DNA from: Pseudomonadales bacterium | Lineage (GTDB): Bacteria > Pseudomonadota > Gammaproteobacteria > Pseudomonadales > DT-91 | NCBI GenBank assembly: GCA_013215055.1 | Contig: JABSRQ010000011.1 | Location: 37,939-101,938, forward strand | Reading direction: 5' to 3' | Length of the DNA: 64,000 nucleotides | Shown: positions 53,830 through 64,000 of the stretch, piece after piece | How the letters are laid out: each line of letters starts with the position of its first letter | Position numbering within the stretch: position 1 is the stretch's first letter | Made by a program: the position numbers and the translations under genes | Notes under the pieces: generated by a model | Seen by the model: only the letters and a program-made list of their open reading frames with translations | Told to the model about the DNA's origin: nothing | Databases searched by the model: none

Positions 53830-54099
53830 TTAATCGGGCCTGACATCGTCGTAGCTATGCCAGTGGCCATCGGCAAAATACAGGTTCAACTTCTTGGCAC
53901 ATGCCGTTTCCGGATCACCGTCAGATTTACCGCCCGCACCTGAAATATAAGATTTACCTCGCTCGCAGGCGGCTAAATCTTTTTCGTTTTGTTCTACCTT
54001 TTGTGTGTAGCTTGGGTTGACCTTATCTTGATAAGGCCCATTCCAGTACCAGTAGCCAACGGCTGCAATGATAGCGAGTGAAATTAAATTCTTAAACAT
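53830..54099 (-). CDS. Small hypothetical protein with one membrane helix
   Basis: The 89-residue product starts with a hydrophobic helix (FKNLISLAIIAAVGYWYWNG), then a soluble part with two or three Cys (LAACERGKSYISGAGG, ETACAKKLNLYFADGHWHSYDD). The helix with aromatic end is a likely signal anchor or uncleaved signal peptide. No family recognised. It is on the strand opposite to rnfH and beside bamE, 48 bp from it, so the two may be transcribed together. Confidence 0.58.
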   Translation of the reverse strand: MFKNLISLAIIAAVGYWYWNGPYQDKVNPSYTQKVEQNEKDLAACERGKSYISGAGGKSDGDPETACAKKLNLYFADGHWHSYDDVRPD

Positions 54100-54147
54100 G
54101 GCTGCCTCTATATTTTTATATTTATCAGGTAGCGATTAACTCAAATT

Positions 54148-54504
54148 TTAGAAGTCTCGTGTTGTGGTGTCGTAATCTTTTTTCTCAATTTTAGATAGCT
54201 GATCACCGCTGAAATATAAGGTTAGCAGTTCTCTATCAAGGCGGCCTTTACCGGTTTCAAAGCTGTAGAAATAATCCCATCTATCTTGATTAAAGGTATC
54301 TTGTAACATCGGCGTGCCCAAAAGGTATTTAACCTGGCGGCGATTCATGCCTACAGTGACCTGTTTGAGTTTGTCGCCATCAACGATATTGCCTTGTTCT
54401 ACATCGATACGATAAACCCAGGGGAAATGTGAGGTGCTGCAAGCAGTTTGCAGAGATACGATCAAAGTAAAAGAGGCTGCGATGAAAAGTTTAAATGCAG
54501 ACAT
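54148..54504 (-). CDS. bamE: Outer-membrane assembly lipoprotein BamE
   Basis: ATG at 54504 gives 118 residues with a lipoprotein signal (LFIAASFTLIVSLQTAC) and the SmpA/OmlA body: WVYRIDVEQGNIVDGDKLKQVTVGMNRRQVKYLLGTPMLQDTF, then WDYFYSFETGKG. BamE is a component of the BAM complex. It sits next to fur in the opposite direction, as in pseudomonads. Confidence 0.93.
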   Translation of the reverse strand: MSAFKLFIAASFTLIVSLQTACSTSHFPWVYRIDVEQGNIVDGDKLKQVTVGMNRRQVKYLLGTPMLQDTFNQDRWDYFYSFETGKGRLDRELLTLYFSGDQLSKIEKKDYDTTTRDF

Positions 54505-54570
54505 AGGAAAAAATAACCACTGATAAGCAATAGGGTAGGCATTCATATATGTAGCGACTTGCCTATATTA

Positions 54571-54585
54571 GGGTTATCATAACCC
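54571..54585. promoter_or_regulatory. Palindrome in the bamE-fur intergenic region
   Basis: GGGTTAT-C-ATAACCC is a perfect 7-1-7 inverted repeat, 30 bp before the fur start and 66 bp from the bamE start. It does not match a Fur box (GATAATGATAATCATTATC), so it could be an operator for another regulator or a short hairpin in the fur leader. Confidence 0.4.
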
Positions 54586-54615
54586 ATTACGTTAAATGAC
54601 GCTAAGGACTTATCC

Positions 54616-55029
54616 ATGTCGGCAGGCAATCAAGAATTACGCAAAGCAGGTTTAAAAGTGACCTTGCCACGTGTGAAAATCTTACAGATCCTTGAAGATG
54701 CCAAGGTTAAAGGCGCTCATATGAGTGCAGAAGATGTCTATAAAACCCTTTTAGATGCAGGTGAAGACGTCGGTTTAGCGACTGTGTATCGGGTTTTAAC
54801 CCAGTTTGAAACGGCTGGTTTAGTTGAACGGCATAATTTTGAAGGTGGCCATAGTGTCTTTGAGATGGCACCGGAAGAACATCATGACCATATGGTGTGT
54901 TCAGAGACGGGTGAAGTGATTGAGTTTTTTGATGCGGAAATTGAACGTATACAAAAAGAAATCGCCGAACGTCATGGTTTTGAATTGATGGACCATAGCC
55001 TGGTTTTATATGTAAAACCTAAAGCTTAA
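54616..55029 (+). CDS. fur: Ferric uptake regulator Fur
   Basis: The 137-residue protein has the winged helix (RKAGLKVTLPRVKILQILEDA, then MSAEDVYKTLLDAGEDVGLATVYRVLTQFETAGLVERH) and the Fur metal sites (GHSVFEMAPEEHHDHMVCSETGEVIEF). As in Pseudomonas, it has a single Cys in the CxxC position (MVCSET) and ends without the extra C-terminal Cys pair of E. coli Fur. It represses iron uptake with Fe2+. bamE is divergent. Confidence 0.95.
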   Translation: MSAGNQELRKAGLKVTLPRVKILQILEDAKVKGAHMSAEDVYKTLLDAGEDVGLATVYRVLTQFETAGLVERHNFEGGHSVFEMAPEEHHDHMVCSETGEVIEFFDAEIERIQKEIAERHGFELMDHSLVLYVKPKA

Positions 55030-55052
55030 ATTGTAGTGAACTTTCTATAAAA

Positions 55053-55080
55053 TAACGCAGCCTTCGGCTGCGTTTCTCGT
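55053..55080. terminator. Bidirectional terminator between fur and recN
   Basis: AACGCAGCC-TTCG-GGCTGCG-type stem (ACGCAGCC / GGCTGCGT) with TTTCTCGTTTT after it on the plus strand and TTATTTTATAG on the minus strand. It serves both convergent genes. Confidence 0.85.
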
Positions 55081-55081
55081 T

Positions 55082-56755
55082 TTAACAAGCCAACATTTCT
55101 TTGGCATGGTCTAATGTGCGTTGGGTGATCTCTACCCCGCCTAACATTCTGGCAATCTCATGCACCTTGTCTGTCTCTTTTAATGTGGTTACCGAGGTAT
55201 GGGTGCTGTTTTTCTGCTGCTGTTTTGATACAAAGAAATGCTGCAAAGCCTGGGAAGCCACTTGTGGCTGATGTGTGACACAGATGATTTGCGCCGATTG
55301 AGCTAGCTCTTTTAATAAACGTCCCACCACTTCTGCCGTTGCGCCACCAATGCCCACATCGACCTCATCAAATACCAGAGTGGGAATGGTTGATGATTTA
55401 GCGGTTATCACCTGAATCGCCAGGCTGATACGTGAAAGCTCACCGCCCGATGCAATCTTCTGCAAGCCCTGTGGTGGTTGGCCTGGGTTGGTGCTGACTA
55501 AAAATTCGATATTATCAAAACCTATGGTCGACACTTGATTGGCATCGCTATTCAGTGCCACTGTAAATTCACAGTTGCCCATGCCTAAGGCTTTTAATTG
55601 ACGTTTAATGCCTAGGGTGAGTTTGCCAGCAGATTTTTGACGTTGCTGGCTGAGGTGGTCGGCGGCAATCATATAAGCTTGTTCAAGGGCGGTATTTTGG
55701 GTGGCCAGCTCTTCCAGAGTTACCTCGCTATTATCTAGCGACTGTAGTTCTTCAGAGATGGTGGTTTCAACGTCTTGCAGGGCTTTGGCATCTACCCGGT
55801 GTTTTCTGGCTAAATCATGGAAGCTGGCCAGGCGTTGTTCCAGGGTTTTTATATCCTGATGATCACCGGATAAACTCTCCAGCTCATTCCGTAGGCCGTA
55901 ACAGGCTTCTTCAATTTGCATTTGTGCATTGCTTAATAGTTCTACAGCTTCGAGGCTGGGCTTGTTGTAAGCACTTACTTCATGCAGCTGTTGTATGCAG
56001 TGTTGGAGCTGATCTAAAACCGCGGTTTGTTCGTTGTCGCGACAAATGGCGAGTGTCATCATGCAGCTGTCTTTTAACGTTTCGGCATTAGCCTGCTGCG
56101 TATGTTGTTGCTCTAGCTGGCTGTATTCATCATCCTGAATCTGCAGCTCGACAAATTCTTTGAGTTGAAACTGCAGGTATTCACGGCGCTGTTCGGCTTC
56201 GCTGTTTTGGGTTTCTATAGTGCGAATCTGTTTTTTAACTTTCAGCCATTGGCTATAAGTATTGGCAACGGCGTCTATCGCTTTGTGATTTTTCCCAAAG
56301 GCGTCCAGCAGGGTTTGATGATATTCACGTTGTAAAAGTTGATGGTGGGCGTGTTGACTATGAATATCTACCAGCATGCTGCCTAGTTGTTTTAAGGTCT
56401 GCAGATTAACCGGTTGGCCGTTAATGTAGGCTCTGGATCGACCTTCTTTGGTGACTACACGGCGTAAAATACAGTCTTCTTCGCTGCAGCCGTCTAAGTC
56501 AAAGTCATTGTCTTTAAGCCATTGCTTAACGTTTTTGAGACTGGAAATATCAAACACTGCACGAATATCGGCTTTTTCCGAACCATATCTCACCACGCCA
56601 CTATCTGCTCTGGCACCCAAGGCTAATCCTAATGCATCTAAGGCAATGGATTTACCCGCGCCAGTTTCGCCGGTGATGGCTGTCATGCCGCCGCCAAAAT
56701 CGATGTTGAGCTTTTCAGCGATAGTATATTGCGAGATAGATAAGCTGAGTAACAC
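55082..56755 (-). CDS. recN: DNA repair protein RecN
   Basis: The 557-residue SMC-like ATPase has Walker A TGETGAGKSIALDAL (residues ~27-41), a long central coiled coil, the signature ASGGELSRISLAIQV and Walker B TLVFDEVDVGIGG, then the closing D-loop region (VGRLLKELAQSAQIICVTHQPQVASQA). It tethers broken DNA ends in double-strand-break repair. Two LexA boxes lie upstream, as usual for this SOS gene. The start ATG is at 56755. Confidence 0.95.
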   Translation of the reverse strand: MLLSLSISQYTIAEKLNIDFGGGMTAITGETGAGKSIALDALGLALGARADSGVVRYGSEKADIRAVFDISSLKNVKQWLKDNDFDLDGCSEEDCILRRVVTKEGRSRAYINGQPVNLQTLKQLGSMLVDIHSQHAHHQLLQREYHQTLLDAFGKNHKAIDAVANTYSQWLKVKKQIRTIETQNSEAEQRREYLQFQLKEFVELQIQDDEYSQLEQQHTQQANAETLKDSCMMTLAICRDNEQTAVLDQLQHCIQQLHEVSAYNKPSLEAVELLSNAQMQIEEACYGLRNELESLSGDHQDIKTLEQRLASFHDLARKHRVDAKALQDVETTISEELQSLDNSEVTLEELATQNTALEQAYMIAADHLSQQRQKSAGKLTLGIKRQLKALGMGNCEFTVALNSDANQVSTIGFDNIEFLVSTNPGQPPQGLQKIASGGELSRISLAIQVITAKSSTIPTLVFDEVDVGIGGATAEVVGRLLKELAQSAQIICVTHQPQVASQALQHFFVSKQQQKNSTHTSVTTLKETDKVHEIARMLGGVEITQRTLDHAKEMLAC

Positions 56756-56775
56756 GGTTTTACTCCGTTAAAAGG

Positions 56776-56791
56776 CTGTGTTTTTAAACAG
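56776..56791 (-). promoter_or_regulatory. LexA box 1 of recN
   Basis: CTGT-GTTTTTAA-ACAG matches the CTGT-N8-ACAG core of the gammaproteobacterial SOS box. It lies 21 bp before the recN start. Confidence 0.75.
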
Positions 56792-56834
56792 TGTTTTCAC
56801 TATAATGTCTATGCTGGGAAATGCCAAGTTTTTA

Positions 56835-56850
56835 CTGTTTATATTTACAG
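56835..56850 (-). promoter_or_regulatory. LexA box 2 of recN
   Basis: CTGT-TTATATTT-ACAG, with TA before it, follows the SOS consensus TACTGT-N8-ACAG. It lies 80 bp before the recN start; a double LexA arrangement is known for E. coli recN. The grpE heat-shock promoter begins 22 bp beyond. Confidence 0.78.
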
Positions 56851-56871
56851 CTATTAATTGTATTGGTGAAG

Positions 56872-56898
56872 CTTGAAAGCCAGAAAATCATCCCCATA
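56872..56898 (+). promoter_or_regulatory. Sigma-32 promoter of grpE
   Basis: CTTGAAA, 13 bases, then CCCCATA matches the heat-shock consensus (CTTGAAA, 11-16 bp, CCCCAT). It starts 79 bp before the grpE GTG start. Confidence 0.85.
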
Positions 56899-56950
56899 AA
56901 GTGGCCAGATATTAAGATTGTTTGAACTGTTTGACTGTAGGAGACGCGGC

Positions 56951-57547
56951 GTGACCGACGAGACCAAGAACGAAGCCCCAGAAGAAATCAATGAATCTGC
57001 TGAAGATGTTGTAGCGAGTGAGAATGCAGAGGCTGTAGAGAGTACAGAGGCTGTAGAAGGCGAACTGGAAACTTCAGAAGAAGTTTCCCAGAGCGCTGAG
57101 CTAGAAGCCGCCTTGGCCGAAGTCGCCAAGCTGAAAGATCAGATGGTACGTGAGCAGGCGGAAACCCAAAATATCCGTAAACGTGTTCAACGTGATGTAG
57201 AAAATGCACGTAAATTTGCACTGGAAAAATTTGTGGCTGAACTGCTGCCTATCATGGATAACCTCGAGCGCGCAATTGGTTCTGCAGGGGATGATGAGGC
57301 AACCAAGCCTGTTTTAGAAGGTATTGAACTGACCTATAAAACCTTTTTAGATACGCTGGCTAAATTTAATGTCACTCAGGTTAACCCTGTTGGCGAGCCC
57401 TTTGATGCAAATTTCCATCAGGCGATGACGATGGTGCCAAACCCGGATATGGAGCCAAATTCGGTGATGGATGTGATGCAAAAAGGTTACACCTTAAACG
57501 ATCGCTTGGTACGCCCAGCCATGGTAGTGGTTTCTAAAGCGCCTTAA
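56951..57547 (+). CDS. grpE: Nucleotide exchange factor GrpE
   Basis: The 198-residue protein has a long acidic N-terminus, the coiled-coil part (ELEAALAEVAKLKDQMVREQAETQNIRKRVQRDVENARKF) and the GrpE signature (LERAIGSA, FDANFHQAMTMVPNPDMEPNSVMDVMQKGYTLNDRLVRPAMVVVS). It drives ADP release from DnaK. The start is GTG at 56951 behind TAGGAGACGC. A sigma-32 promoter precedes it. Confidence 0.95.
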   Translation: MTDETKNEAPEEINESAEDVVASENAEAVESTEAVEGELETSEEVSQSAELEAALAEVAKLKDQMVREQAETQNIRKRVQRDVENARKFALEKFVAELLPIMDNLERAIGSAGDDEATKPVLEGIELTYKTFLDTLAKFNVTQVNPVGEPFDANFHQAMTMVPNPDMEPNSVMDVMQKGYTLNDRLVRPAMVVVSKAP

Positions 57548-57566
57548 TTTATTTACGTGCTTCGGG

Positions 57567-57594
57567 CTTGAAAAATCAAAAGTCACCCTTATAT
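57567..57594 (+). promoter_or_regulatory. Sigma-32 promoter of dnaK
   Basis: CTTGAAA, 12 bases, then CCCTTATAT resembles the heat-shock consensus. It lies ~95 bp before the dnaK start and in the grpE-dnaK gap, giving dnaK its own promoter. Confidence 0.7.
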
Positions 57595-57668
57595 AGAGAT
57601 GACTTAATCAACATTAATATAAATGCGCAGCGCTTAGGCTGGCATTGATCAAAAATTGGAGATCCCTG

Positions 57669-59597
57669 ATGGGCAAGATTATTGGAATCGATTTAGGTAC
57701 TACAAATTCATGTGTATCGGTAATGGACGGCGACAGCGTTAAAGTTATTGAAAACGCCGAAGGCGATAGAACGACACCCTCAATTGTCGGTTATACCGAA
57801 GAAGGTGAAATCTTAGTGGGTCAATCAGCTAAGCGCCAAGCGGTGACTAACCCTGAGAACACCTTATACGCGGTTAAGCGTTTAATTGGCCGTAAATTCA
57901 AAGACGACGTTGTGCAAAAAGACATCAAAATGGTGCCTTATAAAATCGTCGGTGCCGATAACGGTGATGCATGGGTTGAAGCACGTGGCAAGGCGATGGC
58001 TCCACCTCAGGTTGCGGCTGAAATTCTGAAAAAGATGAAAAAAACGGCAGAAGATTACTTGGGTGAAACCATTACCGAAGCGGTTGTAACCGTTCCTGCA
58101 TACTTCAACGATTCACAGCGCCAAGCCACTAAAGATGCAGGTAAAATCGCTGGTTTAAACGTTAAGCGTATCATCAACGAACCTACTGCAGCTGCTCTTG
58201 CTTACGGTATGGATAAAGCCAAAGGCGATAGAACCGTAGCGGTTTACGACTTGGGTGGTGGTACTTTTGATATCTCTATTATCGAAATCGCCGAAGTTGA
58301 TGGCGAGCACCAATTTGAAGTATTAGCCACTAACGGTGATACGTTCCTGGGTGGTGAAGATTTCGATATGCGTTTAATCGAGTTCTTGGCTGGCGAATTC
58401 AAGAAAGAGCAGGGCATCGATCTTAAAGGTGATCCTTTAGCGATGCAGCGTTTAAAAGAAGCCGCTGAAAAAGCTAAAATCGAATTATCTTCTGCGCAAC
58501 AAACTGAAGTTAACCTGCCTTACATCACTGCCGATGCAAGTGGTCCGAAACATTTGGTTGTTAAGTTAACCCGCGCTAAATTAGAAGCTCTGGTTGAAGA
58601 CTTGGTAGAACGTACTTTAGTGCCTATGAAAACTGCGCTAAAAGATGCAGACCTGTCTCCTGCTGAAATTGATGACGTGATCATCGTTGGTGGTCAAACA
58701 CGTATGCCTTTAGTGCAAGCTAAAGTCACTGAGTTTTTCGGTAAAGAGCCTCGTAAGGATGTTAACGCCGATGAGGCAGTAGCCATGGGCGCAGCCTTGC
58801 AAGGTGCAGTACTTTCTGGTGATGTTAACGATGTGCTGTTATTGGATGTTACGCCATTATCGTTGGGTATTGAAACCATGGGTGGCGTAGCGTCGCCATT
58901 GATTGAGAAAAATACCACGATTCCTACCAAAAAATCGCAAATTTTCTCCACCGCTGACGATAACCAGGCGGCGGTAACCATTCACGTGGTACAGGGCGAA
59001 CGTAAACAAGCTTCACAGAATAAATCGCTGGGTAGATTTGATTTACAGGACATTCCAGCAGCCCCACGTGGTATGCCGCAAATTGAAGTAACGTTTGATA
59101 TTGATGCCAACGGTATTTTGCATGTATCGGCTGCCGATAAGGCCACCGGTAAATCTCAGTCTATCGTGATCAAAGCGTCTTCGGGTTTGTCGGATGAAGA
59201 AATCGAGCAAATGGTAGCCGATGCCGAAGCGAATGCAGAAGCCGATGCCAAGTTTGAAGAGATGATTCAAGTGCGTAACACCGCCGACGGCATGGTTCAC
59301 AGCATCAAGAAAACTATAGAAGAAGCCGGTGATGATGTAACGGATGAAGAGAAAACCGCGATTGAAGCGGCGATTGAAGAAGTTGAAACTGCGCTGAAGG
59401 GTGATGACAAAGACGCGATTGAAGCGGCAACTGCCAAGTTGACCGAAGCATCTGCGCCTGTAGCTCAACGTATGTATGAGAAGCAAGCAGCGGAACAAGG
59501 CGGCGCAGCAGGCGGCGCTGAGTTTGAAGATGCAGCGGCACAAGATGATTCAGTGGTAGATGCTGAGTTTGAAGAAGTGAACGATAAAGACAAATAA
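57669..59597 (+). CDS. dnaK: Chaperone DnaK
   Basis: The 642-residue Hsp70 has the ATPase signatures [36 protein letters not shown] and [14 protein letters not shown], the linker [17 protein letters not shown] and the C-terminal end [11 protein letters not shown] ribosome site (GGAGAT) precedes ATG 57669; the frame stays open 24 bases upstream. It works with GrpE and DnaJ in folding. A sigma-32 promoter precedes it; a terminator follows. Confidence 0.97.
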   Translation: MGKIIGIDLGTTNSCVSVMDGDSVKVIENAEGDRTTPSIVGYTEEGEILVGQSAKRQAVTNPENTLYAVKRLIGRKFKDDVVQKDIKMVPYKIVGADNGDAWVEARGKAMAPPQVAAEILKKMKKTAEDYLGETITEAVVTVPAYFNDSQRQATKDAGKIAGLNVKRIINEPTAAALAYGMDKAKGDRTVAVYDLGGGTFDISIIEIAEVDGEHQFEVLATNGDTFLGGEDFDMRLIEFLAGEFKKEQGIDLKGDPLAMQRLKEAAEKAKIELSSAQQTEVNLPYITADASGPKHLVVKLTRAKLEALVEDLVERTLVPMKTALKDADLSPAEIDDVIIVGGQTRMPLVQAKVTEFFGKEPRKDVNADEAVAMGAALQGAVLSGDVNDVLLLDVTPLSLGIETMGGVASPLIEKNTTIPTKKSQIFSTADDNQAAVTIHVVQGERKQASQNKSLGRFDLQDIPAAPRGMPQIEVTFDIDANGILHVSAADKATGKSQSIVIKASSGLSDEEIEQMVADAEANAEADAKFEEMIQVRNTADGMVHSIKKTIEEAGDDVTDEEKTAIEAAIEEVETALKGDDKDAIEAATAKLTEASAPVAQRMYEKQAAEQGGAAGGAEFEDAAAQDDSVVDAEFEEVNDKDK

Positions 59598-59623
59598 TCA
59601 CTTATAACGAGAGTTTATTTGCC

Positions 59624-59657
59624 AGCCCAGTGCGTCTTTGAACGCGCTGGGCTTTTT
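59624..59657 (+). terminator. Terminator between dnaK and dnaJ
   Basis: AGCCCAG with a GCG pairing extension and CTGGGCT form a stem, followed by TTTTT. It lies 27 bp after dnaK and 23 bp before dnaJ, so it would partly uncouple dnaJ from dnaK. Confidence 0.75.
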
Positions 59658-59679
59658 AGCTTAAAAAAGTTGAAGAACT

Positions 59680-61604
<1,925 letters not shown>

Positions 61605-61630
61605 CTTTTTCTGAGACTTACTTGCTGTAA

Positions 61631-61666
61631 AAAAATACCCGCATCAAATGATGTGGGTATTTTTTT
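61631..61666. terminator. Bidirectional terminator between dapB and sthA
   Basis: AAAAATACCCGCATC pairs with GATGTGGGTATTTTT (one G-U pair) around AAAT, with T tracts on both strands. Confidence 0.9.
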
Positions 61667-61694
61667 GTCCGTTATTTGAGTAATACGTTAAGGA

Positions 61695-63095
61695 TTATTC
61701 GCCTAAACGGTTTAAACCATTTAACGCAGCAATACGATAAGCCTCAGCCATGGTGGGGTAGTTAAAGGTGGTATTAACAAAATAACGAATCGTATTATGT
61801 TCTCCCGGCTGCTTTAAGATTGCCTGGCCGATATGGATGATTTCAGTCGCCTCATCACCAAAGCAGTGTATGCCTAAAATCGCATGAGTATCGATATGGA
61901 AAAGGATTTTTAACATACCGACATTCTGGCCGGAGATTTGTCCTCTGGCAGTATCTTTAAAGAAGGCTCTACCCACTTCATAGGGGATCTTGGCATCGGT
62001 GAGTTCCCGTTCGGTTTTACCTACCGAGCTGATTTCGGGCAGGGTATAGATACCGGTTGGCACCTGATCTAATTGCGAGATGGCCTTTTTGCCACGTACA
62101 AAGGCGGCTGCCGATGCACCTTGATTATATGCGGCACCGGCCAAGCTGGGCCAGCCAACAATATCGCCTGCGGCCGAGATATGATCAACGCTGGTTTGGT
62201 AATCTTCATTCACTTCCAGCTGGCCTCTATGGTTGGCCTCCAGGCCTGCAACCTTCAGGTTCAATTGATCGGTATTACCGGTTCGCCCGTTACACCATAG
62301 CAGCGCATCGGCCTTGATGCGTTTGCCGGATTGTAAATGCAGGGTGATGCCATCTTTGCGGGTTTCAACATGATCAAATTCTTCGCGGTGGCGAATGATC
62401 ACGCCTTGATCGGTAAGGTGATAACTCAGTGCATCGGAGATTTCAACATCGAGAAATTCCAGCAGGTGGTCACGGGTATTCACCAAATCGACCTTAATAC
62501 CCAAATTGGAGAAGATAGAGGCGTATTCACAGCCGATAACACCCGCGCCATAGATGATCAGTTTTCTAGGAGTGTGATCCATATTTAAGATCGTGTCGCT
62601 ATCGTAAATACGTGAATGATTAAAGTTAATTTCATCCGGGCGGTAGGGCCTGGAACCTGTGGCCAGAATGATATTAGCCGCACTGATGGAGAAGGTTTTT
62701 TCATCTTGTTGTTTGATGCAGATCGTGTGGGCATCAACAAACTCGGCGTGGCCTTTTAAAAGCTCTATTTTATTACGCAGATAAAAACGGTTACGCATAT
62801 CCACTTGTTTCTGTATGACACCCTGGGCATTGATGCGTAAATCCTGGAATTTGAGTGTTTCAGCGGTTTTACTTTTATTGATCAGCGGATTTTGTTGAAA
62901 ACGTAAATAGCTTGAAACCGCTGAACGCAGAGCTTTAGAGGGAATTGTACCGCTATGTGTACAGCTGCCACCGACCTCGGGAAGATTATCGACCACTGCC
63001 ACTTTTAGCCCGTGTTTGCTGGCATTTAACGCAGCAGACTCACCGGCCGGGCCAGCACCAATAATAATAATATCAAAATCAAATTCAGCGGACAT
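61695..63095 (-). CDS. sthA: Soluble pyridine nucleotide transhydrogenase
   Basis: ATG at 63095 gives 466 residues, the same length as E. coli SthA. Key parts: [52 protein letters not shown] (only one Cys of the redox pair, as in SthA), [31 protein letters not shown], and the dimerisation part ([38 protein letters not shown]). It moves reducing power between NADPH and NAD+. The open frame to 63155 is not the start. Confidence 0.95.
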   Translation of the reverse strand: MSAEFDFDIIIIGAGPAGESAALNASKHGLKVAVVDNLPEVGGSCTHSGTIPSKALRSAVSSYLRFQQNPLINKSKTAETLKFQDLRINAQGVIQKQVDMRNRFYLRNKIELLKGHAEFVDAHTICIKQQDEKTFSISAANIILATGSRPYRPDEINFNHSRIYDSDTILNMDHTPRKLIIYGAGVIGCEYASIFSNLGIKVDLVNTRDHLLEFLDVEISDALSYHLTDQGVIIRHREEFDHVETRKDGITLHLQSGKRIKADALLWCNGRTGNTDQLNLKVAGLEANHRGQLEVNEDYQTSVDHISAAGDIVGWPSLAGAAYNQGASAAAFVRGKKAISQLDQVPTGIYTLPEISSVGKTERELTDAKIPYEVGRAFFKDTARGQISGQNVGMLKILFHIDTHAILGIHCFGDEATEIIHIGQAILKQPGEHNTIRYFVNTTFNYPTMAEAYRIAALNGLNRLGE

Positions 63096-63309
63096 GCTGT
63101 CACCTTTACTGGAGAAGCTTGGGAAAAAATAAAGCTTAATAACGAATCTCAGCAATTATAGCTAACTTGTTGTTATTCGTGCAGTGTTTGATCTGGCTTT
63201 CTCTATTGTTGCTGTAAATAGGCCTGGCGACCAGCAGCTTAATCGCCTTATGCCTATACCTTTGATTGATGAAAGCTCTATAATGCGCCGCTTAACATGC
63301 GGAGAACAC

Positions 63310-63696
63310 ATGAAGAAATTAGTTGTATTATTAAGCTGTATGCTTTTGTCGAGCCTGGTTTCAGGCATGGACATGGATACCAAGCAAACCATGAAGGCGA
63401 TGAAAACCGCCTATATTAAGACGATGAGAGCCAAGGAAATGGCCCAATTTAGTGCCTCACTCACCGAGCTTGATGAACTGCTGGCACATGCCAAGACCTT
63501 GCGTTTTCCGCAAGAGAAAAAGGCCCTCTTTCTGCAAGGCTTAAATAAAGTGTCCGTGGTCGTGGATGATGCTCAGATAAAGGCGAATGATGGGCAAATG
63601 CAGCAGGCTAAGGAGATGTTAAAGCAGGTTGATCATCTGCGTGAGGAATATCATGATCAACGTAATGAAAGTATCTGGAAGCGGTTCTTTGGTTAA
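63310..63696 (+). CDS. Cytochrome b562-family protein
   Basis: The 128-residue protein has a signal peptide (LVVLLSCMLLSSLVSG) and the four-helix layout of cytochrome b562. The final helix has NDGQMQQAKEMLKQVDHLREEYHDQRN, where the His of EYHDQRN is at the haem-ligand position (His102 of the E. coli protein). A Met in KQTMKAM would be the other ligand. ATG at 63310 follows GGAGAAC. A monomeric periplasmic electron carrier is likely; partner unknown. Confidence 0.75.
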   Translation: MKKLVVLLSCMLLSSLVSGMDMDTKQTMKAMKTAYIKTMRAKEMAQFSASLTELDELLAHAKTLRFPQEKKALFLQGLNKVSVVVDDAQIKANDGQMQQAKEMLKQVDHLREEYHDQRNESIWKRFFG

Positions 63697-63703
63697 ATTA
63701 CAG

Positions 63704-63721
63704 GCCCTCAGTCTTGAGGGC
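63704..63721. terminator. Hairpin between convergent genes
   Basis: GCCCTCA-GTCT-TGAGGGC lies between the cytochrome and GGDEF genes. It is followed by CTATTTG, so a weak bidirectional terminator. Confidence 0.6.
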
Positions 63722-63733
63722 TATTTGAATGCT

Positions 63734-64000
63734 TTAAACGGATAAGGGCTGATTTTCGGTGCTTATTACCAGGCGATCACGGCCCTCATTTTTAGCTTTA
63801 TATAATGCCATGTCGGCATGATGCATCAATGCATCGAGAGAGTCACCTTTATGCCAGCGTGCCATTCCTATGGAGGCTGTTACGCTGATATCGCGGTTTT
63901 CATGACGAATCCTGATGTCTTTTACTGCAAGTCGCAGTTGTTGGGCTAATTCCTCGGCCGCTGCGAGATCCTGACTTTGCACTATCACGGCAAACTCTTC
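63734..64000 (-). CDS. GGDEF (diguanylate cyclase) protein, C-terminal end
   Basis: The minus-strand frame is open to the window edge, so only the last 88 residues are seen. They start EEFAVIVQS, just after the GGD of a GG(D/E)EF motif, and include the family end block ISVTASIGMARWHKGDSLDALMHHADMALYKAKNEGRDRLVI. That is the C-terminal third of a GGDEF domain. Whether the GG(D/E)EF motif is intact and what sensor precedes it is outside the window. The gene is convergent with the cytochrome b562 gene. Confidence 0.85.
   Translation of the reverse strand, partial: EEFAVIVQSQDLAAAEELAQQLRLAVKDIRIRHENRDISVTASIGMARWHKGDSLDALMHHADMALYKAKNEGRDRLVISTENQPLSV

Noticed and set aside
59043..59543. Long minus-strand open frame inside dnaK
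   Set aside because: It is antisense to the strongly conserved C-terminal part of dnaK and has a Phe/Arg-rich composition produced by the codon use of dnaK. No start context or homology.

Overview
The window is a 64 kb chromosome segment of a free-living gammaproteobacterium of moderate to low GC. The housekeeping block at 50.4-63.7 kb (ssrA, smpB, ratA, rnfH, bamE, fur, recN, grpE, dnaK, dnaJ, dapB, sthA) has the gene order known from Pseudomonas and marine relatives, and Fur is of the short Pseudomonas-like type. A marine Cellvibrionales-like host is my inference. It rests on this gene order plus steroid-type enzymes, an HDOD protein, several hybrid kinases and sortable C-terminal tails; no single marker proves it.

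Layout. 0-9.3 kb: the N-terminus of a FimV-like protein behind two CRP/Vfr-type sites, a 3-ketosteroid dehydrogenase, an outer-membrane barrel, a very large lipoprotein and a secreted protein with a GlyGly-CTERM-like tail. 9.3-15.9 kb: a CHASE4 hybrid kinase broken by an in-frame TGA, preceded by three tandem hairpins; an HDOD protein, an EamA transporter, a lipase, and an XRE regulator with a perfect palindrome before it. 16-21 kb: a steroid 5-alpha-reductase-like enzyme, a TIGR01777 epimerase, glyoxalase II, two small thioredoxin/glutaredoxin-fold proteins and a methyltransferase.

21-30.2 kb is the accessory zone. A flavin monooxygenase gene is cut by a decayed IS91-type transposase. A 197-bp sequence next to that transposase occurs again about 4.4 kb away, so that the two direct copies bracket an AT-rich set of three glycosyltransferase genes and a broken ABC-transporter gene. 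Beyond lie phnA, an M50-like protease, an intact IS30 element with inverted repeats and apparent target duplication, and a second IS91 scrap.

30.3-37.5 kb carries a truncated haemoglobin gene directly followed by a hybrid histidine kinase and then by a second hybrid kinase with a periplasmic c-type haem motif (CxxCH), opposite a small phosphate-binding-like protein and a porin. I think this is the most interesting functional cluster: a possible haem-based gas or redox sensing pathway. 37.8-48.5 kb holds a secreted SurE-type phosphatase with a coiled-coil insertion, a two-component pair with phased TTGCAC repeats facing a DUF4173 membrane protein, ZapE, a two-gene ATPase/arrestin-like module and two secreted proteins. 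48.6-50.3 kb is a decay patch: fused porin and LysR fragments, a small HTH protein, and a higBA locus whose toxin has a frameshifting deletion. The rest is the conserved stress and RNA-quality block, with two LexA boxes before recN and sigma-32 promoters before grpE and dnaK, ending in a cytochrome b562 and the C-terminal part of a GGDEF protein.
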